A DNA stretch of 64,000 nt from Streptomyces griseomycini. Its GTDB lineage: Bacteria; Actinomycetota; Actinomycetes; Streptomycetales; Streptomycetaceae. Location: the NCBI RefSeq assembly GCF_014203535.1, contig NZ_JACHJI010000002.1, positions 186,001 to 250,000 of the forward strand, given 5' to 3'. A program made the position numbers and the translations under genes. The notes under the pieces are model-generated. The model searched no databases and was not told the DNA's origin. It saw nothing but the letters and a program-made list of their open reading frames with translations. Shown here in pieces: positions 34,721 through 44,708 of this stretch (positions within the stretch are counted from its first letter, which is position 1; each line of letters opens with the position of its first letter).

Positions 34721-34796
34721 GCCCGGCCCGACAGCCCAGCCGGTGCGCGACGGCGCCCCGGCTCGCGCCGGGCCCCTCGGAGCGCCGCGCGTCCCG

Positions 34797-35741
34797 TCAG
34801 AAGGCGGTGCGGGTCGGCAGGTCCTTGCCGTACCAGCGTTCGATCAGGCGGGCCGCGATCGAGATGCCGTAGGGCGGGAGCACCTCGCCCGCCTCGAAGG
34901 CGGCGCCGAGCTCGTCGCGGGAGAACCAGCGGGCCTCGTGGATCTCGTCGCCGTCGACGTCGATCTCGGTCGAGGTGGCGCGGGCGACGAAGCCCAGCAT
35001 GAGGCTGGACGGGAACGGCCAGGGCTGGCTGGCGACGTACTCGACCTCGCCGACGTCGATGCCGACCTCCTCGTGGACCTCGCGGCGCACCGACTGCTCG
35101 ATGGACTCGCCGGGCTCGACGAAGCCGGCGAGGGTCGAGAAGCGGCCCTCGGGCCAGTGGACCTGGCGGCCGAGCAGGATGCGGTCCTGCTCGTCGACCA
35201 CGGCCATGATCACGGCGGGGTCGGTGCGCGGGTAGTGCTCGGCGCCGCAGGCGGGGCAGCGGCGGATGTGGCCGGCCGCGGCGATGACGGTGCGCTCGCC
35301 GCATCGGGAGCAGAAGCGGTGCAGTCGCTGCCAGTTCTCGAGGGCGACGGCGTGCACCATCAGACCGGCGTCCCGCGGCGACAGGAGCAGGCCCGCCTCG
35401 CGCAGCCCCGCCGGGCGGGCGGACTCGTCCATGCGGCCGGGCAGGGAGTCCTTCTGGAGGGCGAAGTAGCTGACGCCGTCCTCGTCGGTGCCCAGGAAGT
35501 AGCGGTGCGCCTCGGTGAGCGGGGCCTCGAAGGACGGGGTCATGACGATCTCGGTGCGCCCGTCCGCCGTCTCGTCGATGAGGACCTGGCCGCCGGAGAC
35601 CACGAAGCAGCGGGTCGAGGGGTGGCTCCACGCCGCCGCGAGCCATGCCTCGTCGAGCCGGTGGTGGGCGGCGCGGTCGATGCCGCTCGGTGCGGTGAGC
35701 GAGATGGGTCGGTCGGCGGTGTGGTCGGTCCAGGTGGTCAC
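34797..35741 (-). CDS. nudC: NADH pyrophosphatase NudC
   Basis: A 314-residue Nudix enzyme that hydrolyses NAD(H) and removes NAD caps from RNA. The C4 zinc motif is CSRCG...CPACG (near residue 143), followed by YPRTDPAVIMAVV. The Nudix box is GFVEPGESIEQSVRREVHEEVGI (near 212), and the family signature SQPWPFPSSLMLGF lies near 248. The GTG at 35741 is the probable start; the frame is open for longer upstream. It lies in the order uvrD2-mrx1-nudC, as in M. tuberculosis, and is transcribed towards the tRNA-like gene. Confidence 0.94.
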   Translation of the reverse strand: MTTWTDHTADRPISLTAPSGIDRAAHHRLDEAWLAAAWSHPSTRCFVVSGGQVLIDETADGRTEIVMTPSFEAPLTEAHRYFLGTDEDGVSYFALQKDSLPGRMDESARPAGLREAGLLLSPRDAGLMVHAVALENWQRLHRFCSRCGERTVIAAAGHIRRCPACGAEHYPRTDPAVIMAVVDEQDRILLGRQVHWPEGRFSTLAGFVEPGESIEQSVRREVHEEVGIDVGEVEYVASQPWPFPSSLMLGFVARATSTEIDVDGDEIHEARWFSRDELGAAFEAGEVLPPYGISIAARLIERWYGKDLPTRTAF

Positions 35742-35896
35742 GGGTGCTTCCAACTCCCCCGGTGGAACGGATTGGGTCGGCGGGCGGTTCGGCGGGACGG
35801 ACGGCGGGAGGCGACCGACCGGGTCCGGCGACGGGCGGCGGCGGGCCCCTTCCAGTGTGCCCCGCGCGGGCGGCCGGTCCGGACGGTGTGCGGTGG

Positions 35897-37309
35897 TCAG
35901 GGTGCGTGCCGCCAGTGCTCGGCGAGGTCGCCCCACAGGTACGCGCTGGTCTCGACGCCCTTGAGGAGCAGGTCGAGCTCGACCTTCTCGTCGGGGGCGT
36001 GCCAGCCGTCGGACGGGACGGAGATGCCGAGGAAGAGCACCGGTGCGCCGAGGACGTCCTGCAGGTCGGCGGCCGGGCCGGAGCCGCCCTCGCGGGTGAA
36101 GCGGACGGGTGTCTCGAAGGCGCGGCCCATCGCCCGGACCACGGACTGCAGGGCCGGATGGTCGAGCGGTGTCAGGCACGGGCGCGTGGCGGGGCTGAAG
36201 GAGATCTCACAGCGGACGCCCTCGGGCAGCTGTCCGGGCACCCAGGCGCGGACGGCCTCCCGCACGTGCTCCGGATCCTGGCCGGCGACCAGCCGGAAGG
36301 ACAGCTTCACCATGGCGGAGGACGGGATGATCGTCTTGCTGCCCGGGCCCTGGTAGCCGCCGCCGATGCCGTTGACCTCCGCGGTGGGGCGGGCCCAGAT
36401 GCGTTCCAGGGTGCTGTATCCGGCCTCGCCCAGGGTGCCGTGGGACTTGGCGGCGCGCAGCCACTGCCGCTCGTCGAAGGGCAGCTCGGCGAAGAGCTCG
36501 CGTTCGCGTTCGGTGAGCTCGACGACGCCGTCGTAGAAGCCGGGTATCGCCACGCGCGCGTGCTCGTCGTGCAGGGCGGCGACCAGGCGGGCGGCGGCGG
36601 TGGCCGGGTTGGGGACCGCGCCGCCGAAGGAGCCGGAGTGGATGTCCTGGTCGGGGCCGTACAGCCGGATCTCGCACTCGGCGAGGCCGCGCATGCCGGT
36701 GCACACGGTGGGGGTGTCCTCGGACCACATGCCGGTGTCGGAGACGATCACGGCGTCGGCGGCGAGCCGGTCGGCGTGCTGCTCGACGAGCGCCCGGAAG
36801 TGCGGGGACCCGGACTCCTCCTCGCCCTCGATCAGGAGCTTCAGGTGGACGGCCGGGGTGGTGCGGCCGGTGGTGGCGAGGTGGGCCCGGACGCCGAGTG
36901 TGTGGAAGAACACCTGGCCCTTGTCGTCGGCCGCTCCGCGCGCGTACAGGCGGTTCCCCCGCACGACGGGCTCGAAGGGATCGCTGTCCCAGCCGTCCTC
37001 ACGGGCGGCCGGCTGCACGTCGTGGTGGCCGTAGACCAGCACCGTGGGTGCGTCGGGGTCGGCGGAGGGCCACTCGGCGTAGACGGCCGGGGCGCCCGGG
37101 GTCTGCCAGACCTCGGCGGTCGGGAAGCCGGTCTCCTTGAGCTTGGCGGCGAGCCAGTCGGCGCTGCGGCGCACGTCGGGCGCGTGCTCGGGCTGGGCCG
37201 ACACGGACGGGATGCGCAGCCATGCGGCGAGGTCGTCGAGGAAGGCGGCGCGGTGCTGGGCGATGTACGTACGGACGGCGCTGACGGCACTGTCAACGGG
37301 CTGGCTCAT
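35897..37309 (-). CDS. M20-family metallodipeptidase
   Basis: A 470-residue M20 dipeptidase (ArgE/DapE/ACY1/CPG2-like). Two-zinc active-site motifs are YGHHDVQPA near residue 94, GAADDKGQVFFHTLG near 129, the catalytic Glu pair in EGEEESGS near 162, and VSDTGMW. There is no signal peptide. TAGGCT (37317-37322, minus strand) lies seven bases before the ATG at 37309, the leaderless pattern. It lies immediately after adnB, whose stop is at 37320. The substrate is unknown. Confidence 0.92.
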   Translation of the reverse strand: MSQPVDSAVSAVRTYIAQHRAAFLDDLAAWLRIPSVSAQPEHAPDVRRSADWLAAKLKETGFPTAEVWQTPGAPAVYAEWPSADPDAPTVLVYGHHDVQPAAREDGWDSDPFEPVVRGNRLYARGAADDKGQVFFHTLGVRAHLATTGRTTPAVHLKLLIEGEEESGSPHFRALVEQHADRLAADAVIVSDTGMWSEDTPTVCTGMRGLAECEIRLYGPDQDIHSGSFGGAVPNPATAAARLVAALHDEHARVAIPGFYDGVVELTERERELFAELPFDERQWLRAAKSHGTLGEAGYSTLERIWARPTAEVNGIGGGYQGPGSKTIIPSSAMVKLSFRLVAGQDPEHVREAVRAWVPGQLPEGVRCEISFSPATRPCLTPLDHPALQSVVRAMGRAFETPVRFTREGGSGPAADLQDVLGAPVLFLGISVPSDGWHAPDEKVELDLLLKGVETSAYLWGDLAEHWRHAP

Positions 37310-37319
37310 GCTCACGAGC

Positions 37320-40300
37320 CTATCGGCCCGCGCCGACGTCCTCGGAGTGCGGTATGTCACCGGACGTCTCGTCGGACGGTCCCTGGAGCAGCAGCCGCTC
37401 CAGTGCGGCCCGGTCGGGCAGGGCGTCGGGGCGTACGACCTCGCCGGTGCGTACGTACAGGAACGCGGCGCCGACGGACTCCGGGGGGACGCCCTGCTGC
37501 TCGGCCCAGGCGAGCCGGTACACGGCGAGCTGGAGCGGGTCGGCGGTACGGGCGCGGTTGGTCTTCCAGTCGACGATCTCGTACGTCGCCGCGTCCCCGT
37601 CGCCCTCCTTGTAGACGGCGTCGATGCGGCCGCGGACGACGCGTCCGGCGATCGACAGCTGGAAGGGGGCCTCCACGCGGTGGGGGGTGCGGTGGGCGTA
37701 CTCGGTGCGTTCGAAGGCGTCCTTGAGGGCCTGGAGGTCGCGTTCGTCGGCGATCTCGGCCGCGCTGCCGGGCAGCTCGTCCGGCTCCAGCATGGGGAGG
37801 GTGAGCTCCTCGAATCGGGCCTCGACCCAGGCGTGGAAGCGGGTGCCGCGGCGCGCGGCGGGCTGCGGCGGGCGGGGCATGGGGCGGGCCAGCTCCTGCG
37901 CGAAGCCGTCCGGGTCGGCGGCCAGGCGCAGCAGCTCGGAGGCGGTGAGCGAGGCGGGCAGCGGGACGTCGGTGACGCTCTCGCGGGCGCGCAGCAGCTC
38001 TCCGGCGAGGGCGTCGAGGTCGCGGTCCCAGGAGGCGACAGTGCGGGCCTCCTCGGGGGTGAGCCGGGGCGCCCGGGTCTGCTCGGCGGGGCGTGGCCGC
38101 GGGGTGCCGGGCCGCCCCGTCCCCCCCGTGGGGCCCGGACGCGGGGCATCGGCGGCCGCGGCCCCGGCGGGGTGGGGGCGCGCGCCTTCCGGTGCGCCGG
38201 GGCCCGTGGTGGGCTCCGGGGCCGTCGCCTGGTGCGGGATGGCGGGGCGGCCGGTGGTCCAGGAGTGCCAGTCGCCCGGATCCTCGGCCGGGAAGGGGTC
38301 GTCCCCCTCGGGGAAGTCCGTCCCGGAGAAGTCCGTCCCGGAGAAGGGGTCCTCGTCGTCCGGTGGGGGCGGCCAGTCCGGGTCGTCGTACGTGTCGGGG
38401 TCGTGGACGGCCGTGGGGTGGTCGTCGGGGTGGGCGGCGAGGCGGTCGAGGTGGGCGAGGACGGTCTCGGCGGCCGCGCGGCGGCGGGCGAGGGCGGCGC
38501 CGTCCAGGGGCAGGGGCCACAGTTGGTCGTCGGCGGCCCGGTGCAGGGCGGGGTTCTCCTCGTCCTCGGCGGGCTCGTCGGCCCACACCTCGATCTCGCC
38601 GTACCCGGCGGCGCAGTGATCGTGGAGGGCCTGGAGGAACGCGGAGGGGCCGCGCGGCTTCTTCTGGCTCGGTCCCCACCAGTGGCCGGAGCCGAGCAGG
38701 AGGGAGCGGGGGCGGGTGAAGGTGACGTAGCCGAGGCGGAGCTCCTCGGTGTACTGGTGCTCCTTCATCGCCTCGTGGAAGGCCTTCATGCCCCGGGAGT
38801 CCCAGGAGGTGACGTCGGGCAGGGTGTCGGCGTCGCCGCGCAGCGCGTGCGGCAGCACCTTGCCCTGGGCGGTCCACTTCTCGCGGCCCTGGCCGCTGGG
38901 GAAGGTGCCCGTGACCAGTCCGGGGACGGCCACGACGTCCCACTCCAGGCCCTTGGACTTGTGCGCGGTGAGCACCTTGACGGTGTTCTCGCCGCCGGGC
39001 AGCGCGTTGTCGAGGCCCTTCTCGTACTGGGCGGCGGTGCGCAGGAAGCCGAGGAAGGCGAGCAGGGTGGCCTCGTTGTCGCCGGCGGCGAAGGAGGCGG
39101 CGACGTCGAGGAAGTTGGACAGGGTCTCCCGCCGGCGGGCGGCCAGGGCGTGCGGGGACGCCGACAGTTCGACCTCCAGGCCGGTGACGGCGAGGACGCG
39201 GTGCAGGACGTCCATGAGGGGGTCGGCCAAGGAGCGGCGCAGGTCGCGCAGTTCGGCGGCGAGGCGGGCGAAGCGCACGCGCGCGTCCGGTGAGAAGGGC
39301 AGACCGTCGTCGTCCCCCCGGCCGTCCAGCGGTGTCTCCAGGAACGTGTCGAGGGCGTCGGCGAGCGAGATCACCTCGGACGGGTCGACCCCCTCGACGG
39401 CCTCGGCGAGCCGCCGGTCGGGATCGTCCTCGCCCTGCACGCGCGCGTGGGAGACGAGCAGCCGTGCGCGGCGTCCCAGCAGGGCGAGGTCGCGGGGGCC
39501 GATGCGCCAGCGCGGCCCGGTCAGCAGCCGTACCAGGGAGGCGTTGGCCCCGGGGTCCTGGAGGACCTCGCAGACGGCGACGAGATCGGCGATCTCGGGC
39601 AGGTGCAGCAGCCCGGACAGGCCGACGACCTCGACGGGGACGTCCCGGGCGACCAGCGCGCCCTGGATCTCCGCGAAGTCGGTCGCCGTGCGGCAGAGCA
39701 CGGCGATCTCGCCGGGGGCCTTCCCGGTGCGGACGAGGTGGGCGACGGAGTCGGCGATCCAGTCGATCTCCTCGGCGTGGGTGCGCAGCAGGGCGCAGCG
39801 CACGATGCCGTCGCGTTCGGCCCCGGGGGCCGGGCGGAGGGCCTCCACGCCCGCGTGCAGGGCGCGCAGGGGTTCGGCCAGGCCGTTGGCGAGGTCCAGC
39901 AGGCGGCCGCCGCTGCGGCGGTTCTCGCTGAGCGACTGGCGGGTGGCGGGGCGGCCGTCGGCGTGGGCGAAGTGCTCGGGGAAGTCGTCGAGGTTGGCGA
40001 CGGAGGCGCCGCGCCAGCCGTAGATCGCCTGGCAGGGGTCGCCGACGGCGGTCACCGGGTGGCCGGTGCCGTCGCCGAAGAGGCCGGCCAGCAGGACGCG
40101 CTGGGCGACCGAGGTGTCCTGGTACTCGTCGAGGAGGACCACGCGGAACTCGTCGCGCAGGGCGCGGCCCACCTCGGGGATCGCGGCGAGCCGGGCGGAC
40201 AGGGCGATCTGGTCGCCGAAGTCGAGCAGGTCGCGTTCGCGTTTGGCGGCCCGGTAGCGCAGCACGAGGTCGGCGAGTTCGCGCCGCGCGGCGGCCGCCT

Positions 40301-40937
40301 CGGGCACCTTGCGCAGGTCGGCGTTGGTGAGCTTGGTGTTCTCCAGGGCGCGCAGCAGTTCGGTGTCGTGGGCGCGCAGGTCCTCGGGCCGCACGAGGTG
40401 TTCGGCGAGTTCGCCGTCGAGGGCGAGGAGGTCTCCGACCAGGTCGGGGAAGGAACGGGTCAGGGCCGGGTAGGGGCCGGGGGCCTCGCGCAGGACGCGC
40501 GCGGCGAGCTGGTAGCGGGTGGCGTCGGCGAGCAGGCGGGAGGTCGGTTCGAGACCGATGCGCAGGCCGTGGTCGGTCAGGAGGCGGCCCGCGAAGGCGT
40601 GGTAGGTGGAGATCACGGGCTCGCCCGGGGGGTTGTCCGGGTCGATCGTGTCCGGGTCGGTGACGCCGGCCTTGACCAGTGCCTTGCGGACGCGTTCGGC
40701 GAGTTCGCCGGCGGCCTTGTTGGTGAAGGTGAGGCCGAGCACCTGTTCGGGGGCGACCTGGCCGGTGCCGACCAGCCAGACCACGCGGGCCGCCATCACC
40801 GTCGTCTTGCCCGATCCGGCTCCGGCCACGATCACCTGCGGGGCGGGCGGCGCGGTGATGCAGGCCGTCTGCTCCGGGGTGAACGGGATGCCGAGGAGCT
40901 CCTTGAGCTGATCGGGTTCGGTGATGCGAGCGGGCAC
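37320..40937 (-). CDS. adnB: AdnB, helicase-nuclease subunit of the AdnAB recombination complex
   Basis: A 1205-residue UvrD-like helicase fused to a RecB-type nuclease. Walker A is GAGSGKT (39-45), Walker B VLLDEYQDTSVAQ near 265, then AIYGWRGAS and TAHKSKGLEWDVVAVPG. A Pro/Asp-rich linker (about 820-960) leads to the nuclease, whose catalytic motifs are GRIDAVY and EIVDWKTN near 1110. AdnAB resects double-strand breaks in mycobacteria in place of RecBCD/AddAB. GTG at 40937 is preceded by TAGCCT (40944-40949) at six bases, suggesting a leaderless start. adnA lies 100 bases upstream on the same strand. Confidence 0.95.
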   Translation of the reverse strand: MPARITEPDQLKELLGIPFTPEQTACITAPPAPQVIVAGAGSGKTTVMAARVVWLVGTGQVAPEQVLGLTFTNKAAGELAERVRKALVKAGVTDPDTIDPDNPPGEPVISTYHAFAGRLLTDHGLRIGLEPTSRLLADATRYQLAARVLREAPGPYPALTRSFPDLVGDLLALDGELAEHLVRPEDLRAHDTELLRALENTKLTNADLRKVPEAAAARRELADLVLRYRAAKRERDLLDFGDQIALSARLAAIPEVGRALRDEFRVVLLDEYQDTSVAQRVLLAGLFGDGTGHPVTAVGDPCQAIYGWRGASVANLDDFPEHFAHADGRPATRQSLSENRRSGGRLLDLANGLAEPLRALHAGVEALRPAPGAERDGIVRCALLRTHAEEIDWIADSVAHLVRTGKAPGEIAVLCRTATDFAEIQGALVARDVPVEVVGLSGLLHLPEIADLVAVCEVLQDPGANASLVRLLTGPRWRIGPRDLALLGRRARLLVSHARVQGEDDPDRRLAEAVEGVDPSEVISLADALDTFLETPLDGRGDDDGLPFSPDARVRFARLAAELRDLRRSLADPLMDVLHRVLAVTGLEVELSASPHALAARRRETLSNFLDVAASFAAGDNEATLLAFLGFLRTAAQYEKGLDNALPGGENTVKVLTAHKSKGLEWDVVAVPGLVTGTFPSGQGREKWTAQGKVLPHALRGDADTLPDVTSWDSRGMKAFHEAMKEHQYTEELRLGYVTFTRPRSLLLGSGHWWGPSQKKPRGPSAFLQALHDHCAAGYGEIEVWADEPAEDEENPALHRAADDQLWPLPLDGAALARRRAAAETVLAHLDRLAAHPDDHPTAVHDPDTYDDPDWPPPPDDEDPFSGTDFSGTDFPEGDDPFPAEDPGDWHSWTTGRPAIPHQATAPEPTTGPGAPEGARPHPAGAAAADAPRPGPTGGTGRPGTPRPRPAEQTRAPRLTPEEARTVASWDRDLDALAGELLRARESVTDVPLPASLTASELLRLAADPDGFAQELARPMPRPPQPAARRGTRFHAWVEARFEELTLPMLEPDELPGSAAEIADERDLQALKDAFERTEYAHRTPHRVEAPFQLSIAGRVVRGRIDAVYKEGDGDAATYEIVDWKTNRARTADPLQLAVYRLAWAEQQGVPPESVGAAFLYVRTGEVVRPDALPDRAALERLLLQGPSDETSGDIPHSEDVGAGR

Positions 40938-41037
40938 ACGCAGAGGCTAGCGGCGGGTACTGACACGAGGTGCCGGATCGTGCTCCGGAGGCAGCGGAAC
41001 CGCAGGTCGCAAGGGGGGGTGCGATGCGTCACGCCGG

Positions 41038-44000
41038 TCACTCGACCACGTGCCGCCCCTCGGGCCGGGCGCTGCAGGAGGCGCGGAAGGCGCAGTGGGC
41101 GCAGTGCTGGCCGGCGGTCGGGGTGAACCGTTCGTCGAGGACCTTGCCGGCGGCCGTGGCCAGCAGGTCGCCGACCCACTCCCCCTCCAGCGGCTGCTGG
41201 GGCTGCACCTTGGGCAGGGCCTCACCGCCGTCCCGTTTGGCGGCCCCCTGGCGCAGCTGGACGAGCTCGGCGCCGCCCGGCTCGGGGCGCACCCCGCCGA
41301 AGACCTCGTCGACGGCGCCCTCGCGCACGGCGAGCTGGTAGACGGCGAGCTGGGGGTGGCGGGCCACCTCGGCGGAGCTGGGCGCCTGTTTGCCGGTCTT
41401 GAAGTCGACGACGTAGGCGCGGCCGTCGCCGTCGGCCTCGACGCGGTCCATCTGGCCCCGGATGCGGACCTGGTAGTCGCCCGCTTCGAGGGTGACGTCG
41501 AAGTCGTGCTCGCCGGCCACCGGGGTGCGTCCGGCGCGGTCCATGACGTGCCACTTCAGGAAGCGTTCGAGGGCGACGCGCGCGTTCTCCTTCTCCTGCG
41601 CCGACTTCCACGGCGCGTCGAAGGCCAGCGCGTTCCACACGGAGTCGAGGCGCTCCATGAGGACGTCGAGGTCGGCCGGGGTCCGTCCGGAGGCCACCTC
41701 GTCGGCCAGGACGTGCACCACGTTGCCGAAGCCCTGGGCGGCGGTCGCGGGGGCGTCGGCCTTCACCTCGCGGCCCAGGAACCACTGCAGTGCGCAGGTG
41801 TTGGCGAGCTGGTCGAGGGCGCTGCCGGAGAGCACGACCGGCTGGTCGCGGTCGCGCAGCGGCACCCTGGACTCGGTCGGCTCGAACATGCCCCACCAGC
41901 GGTGGGGGTGCGCGGACGGGACGAGCGGGCGGCCGTCGTCGTCGGCGAGGGCGGCGAGCCGGGCCAGCCGGTGGGCCGCGGCCTCCCGGAGGGCGTCCGA
42001 GACGCGCGGGTCGACCGTCGTGGCGCGCAGTTCGGCGACGAGCGCAGCCACGGACAGGGGGCGGCGCGGGCGCCCGGTGACGTCCTTGGGCTCGACGCCG
42101 AGTTCGGTCAGGAACCGGGAGGGCTGGTCGCCGTCGTCCGCGGGCGCCTTCACCGCCGTCACGACCAGACGTTCGCGCGCGCGCGTGGCGGCCACGTAGA
42201 ACAGACGGCGCTCCTCCGCGAGCAGGGCGCCCGGGGTGAGGGGCTCGGCGAGTCCGTCGCGGCCGATGCGGTCGGCCTCCAGCAGGGAGCCACGGCGGCG
42301 CAGGTCCGGCCACAGGCCCTCCTGGACACCGGCCAGGACGACCAGGCGCCACTCCAGCCCCTTGGAGCGGTGCGCGGTCATCAGGCGTACGGCGTCGGGG
42401 CGGGCGGCGCGCCGCGTGAGGGTGTCGGCGGCGATGTCCTCGGCCTCGATCTCCTCCAGGAAGTTCAGGGCGCCGCGGCCACCGGTGCGCTCCTCCGCAC
42501 GGGCCGCGGTCGCGAACAGCGCGCACACGGCGTCGAGGTCCCGGTCGGCGTTGCGTCCGGCCGCGCCGCCGCGCCGGGCGGAGCGCTCCAGGCGCTGGGG
42601 CCACGGCGTGCCGTCCCACAGGTCCCACAGGGCCTCCTCGGCCGTACCGCCGCCGGCCAGGCGCTCGCGGGCCTTGCGCAGCAGCGCGCCGAGCCGCTGG
42701 GCACCGCGCGCGTACGCGGGGTCGTGCACGGCCAGCCGCTCCGGCTCGGCCAGTGCCCGCGCGAGCAGCTCGTCCGAGGGCGGCGGCAGCGGGTTGCCCG
42801 CGGCTCGCTCCTCCTCGCGCAGGGCCCGCCCGAGGCGGCGCAGATCGGCGGTGTCCATGCCGGCGAGGGGGGAGGTGAGCAGGGTGCGGGCGGTTTCGGT
42901 GTCGAGCCAGCGGGGCTCCGGCACGCCGTCGGTGCCCGTCTCGGGGCGGTCCGCGTCCGCGGCGGCCCGGCCGGTTCCCTCCCCCGCCGCCGTCTCCGCG
43001 GCCTCCGTCACGGCCTCCGCGGCCCCCGCGCCCTCCGCACCCCGTCCGGGGCCTCCGGCCGCCGCCGTCGCCACCGCCCGCAGCGCCGTCAGCAGCGGGG
43101 CCACCGCCGGCTCGTGGCGCAGGGGCAGGTCGTCCCCGTCGACGTCCACGGGGACGCCCGCCGACGTGAGCGCGCGGCGGACCGTGGGGAGGGTGCGGGA
43201 GCCGGCGCGCACCAGGACGGCCATGTCGCTCCAGGGGACGCCGTCCTCCAGGTGGGCCCTGCGCAGGATGTCGGCGATGTTGTCCAGTTCGGTTCCGGAC
43301 GTCGGGTAGGTGTACACCTCGACCCGGCCGCCCTCCCGTACGGCGGTCAGCTCCCGGTGGGCGCGGACCTTCTCGGCGGGCAGGCGGGGCAGCGGCATGC
43401 GCTGGGTCACCAGCCGGGTGGCGGCCAGCAGGGCGGCGCCGGAACGGCGTGAGGTGCGCAGCACCTCGACCGGGGCCGGACGGCCGTCCGCGCGGGGGAA
43501 CGCGTGCGGGAACTCCAGGATGCCGCCCACGTCCGCGCCCCGGAAGGCGTAGATCGACTGGTCGGGGTCGCCGAAGGCGACGAGGGTGCGTCCGCCGCCG
43601 GCCAGGGCGTGCAGCAGGCGCACCTGGGCCGGGTCGGTGTCCTGGTACTCGTCGACGTAGACGGCGTCGTACCGCGCGTCCAGCTGTCCGGCGACCTCCG
43701 GGCGGCGGGCGAGGAGCACCGCGCGGTGGACCAGTTCGGCGTAGTCGAGCACGCCCTGGAGGTCGAGGACGTCGAGGTACTCGGCGAGGAAGGCGGAGGC
43801 GGCGCGCCAGTCGGGGCGTCCGATGCGGCGGGCGAAGGCGCCCAGGGCGTCGGGGCCGAGGCCCAGTTCGCGGCTGCGGGCGAGCACCGCGCGGACCTCG
43901 TCGGCGAAACCGCGGGTGGTCAGGCAGGCGCGCAGTTCGTCCGGCCAGCGCACGTGGGTGAGCCCGAGCCGTTCCAGGTCGACCTGGCCGGCGAGCAGTT

Positions 44001-44451
44001 CCCGTACGGTGACGTCCTGCTCGGGGCCCGACAGCAGCCGCAGCGGCTCCACGAAGAGGTCGCTGTCCTGGTGGGCCCGGATCAGGGCGTAGCAGAACGA
44101 GTGGAACGTGGTCGCCTGCGGGGCCCGCGCGGCGCCCATGCGCAGGGCCATGCGGTCGCGCAGTTCGACGGCCGCCTTGCGGCTGAACGTCAGCACCAGG
44201 ATGCGTTCGGGATCCCCGCCACGGGCGATCCGCGCGGCCACGGACTCGACGAGCGTGGTGGTCTTTCCGGTGCCCGGACCTGCGAGGACGAGCAGCGGTC
44301 CGGCCTCGTGGTCAACCACGGAGCGCTGTGCGGCGTCCAGTCGAGGGGGGTTCACGCGGGCCGGCGGGGTACGTACCAGTCGATAAGCGCCACGGCTCCC
44401 CCGTCGCACCTGGGGGTGCGACAGGCCGCTGGTGGAGGAAGAGGAGCTCAC
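41038..44451 (-). CDS. adnA: AdnA, helicase-nuclease partner of AdnB
   Basis: A 1137-residue SF1 helicase-nuclease. Walker A is GPGTGKT (58-64), then VLTFSRKAAVELRDRM, YVDEYQDTDPAQVRLL, IYAFRGADVGG and TAHRSKGLEWRLVVL. The C-terminal RecB-like nuclease has GQMDRVEADGDGRAYVVDFKTGK, and conserved cysteines near the end (CAHC, with a Cys about ten residues further) suggest an Fe-S or zinc site. The middle (about 455-500) has an acidic Ala/Glu-rich insert. GTG at 44451 is the likely start; there is no clear ribosome-binding site. It forms a two-gene set with adnB. Confidence 0.94.
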   Translation of the reverse strand: MSSSSSTSGLSHPQVRRGSRGAYRLVRTPPARVNPPRLDAAQRSVVDHEAGPLLVLAGPGTGKTTTLVESVAARIARGGDPERILVLTFSRKAAVELRDRMALRMGAARAPQATTFHSFCYALIRAHQDSDLFVEPLRLLSGPEQDVTVRELLAGQVDLERLGLTHVRWPDELRACLTTRGFADEVRAVLARSRELGLGPDALGAFARRIGRPDWRAASAFLAEYLDVLDLQGVLDYAELVHRAVLLARRPEVAGQLDARYDAVYVDEYQDTDPAQVRLLHALAGGGRTLVAFGDPDQSIYAFRGADVGGILEFPHAFPRADGRPAPVEVLRTSRRSGAALLAATRLVTQRMPLPRLPAEKVRAHRELTAVREGGRVEVYTYPTSGTELDNIADILRRAHLEDGVPWSDMAVLVRAGSRTLPTVRRALTSAGVPVDVDGDDLPLRHEPAVAPLLTALRAVATAAAGGPGRGAEGAGAAEAVTEAAETAAGEGTGRAAADADRPETGTDGVPEPRWLDTETARTLLTSPLAGMDTADLRRLGRALREEERAAGNPLPPPSDELLARALAEPERLAVHDPAYARGAQRLGALLRKARERLAGGGTAEEALWDLWDGTPWPQRLERSARRGGAAGRNADRDLDAVCALFATAARAEERTGGRGALNFLEEIEAEDIAADTLTRRAARPDAVRLMTAHRSKGLEWRLVVLAGVQEGLWPDLRRRGSLLEADRIGRDGLAEPLTPGALLAEERRLFYVAATRARERLVVTAVKAPADDGDQPSRFLTELGVEPKDVTGRPRRPLSVAALVAELRATTVDPRVSDALREAAAHRLARLAALADDDGRPLVPSAHPHRWWGMFEPTESRVPLRDRDQPVVLSGSALDQLANTCALQWFLGREVKADAPATAAQGFGNVVHVLADEVASGRTPADLDVLMERLDSVWNALAFDAPWKSAQEKENARVALERFLKWHVMDRAGRTPVAGEHDFDVTLEAGDYQVRIRGQMDRVEADGDGRAYVVDFKTGKQAPSSAEVARHPQLAVYQLAVREGAVDEVFGGVRPEPGGAELVQLRQGAAKRDGGEALPKVQPQQPLEGEWVGDLLATAAGKVLDERFTPTAGQHCAHCAFRASCSARPEGRHVVE

Positions 44452-44708
44452 GTGGTTCGCCGGTCCTGGTGGGTGTGCTGTTGGGCAGTCCGCCGCGCGT
44501 GGAGGGCGGTGGACCCGGGGTGAAGGGGACTCGCGCAGCCGACGCTACGCCGGTGAAAAGCGCGGAAGCAGGACTTCCGATTCTTCCCTCACGGCACGCA
44601 CGACGCGCCTGCCCCTTCCCCCACGAACGTACGTCATGCCACGGACGTGCTCCGTTTCCCCGATACGGAGCACACGTCACACGGAGGCGCGCGCGATGGC
44701 GGAGGCTG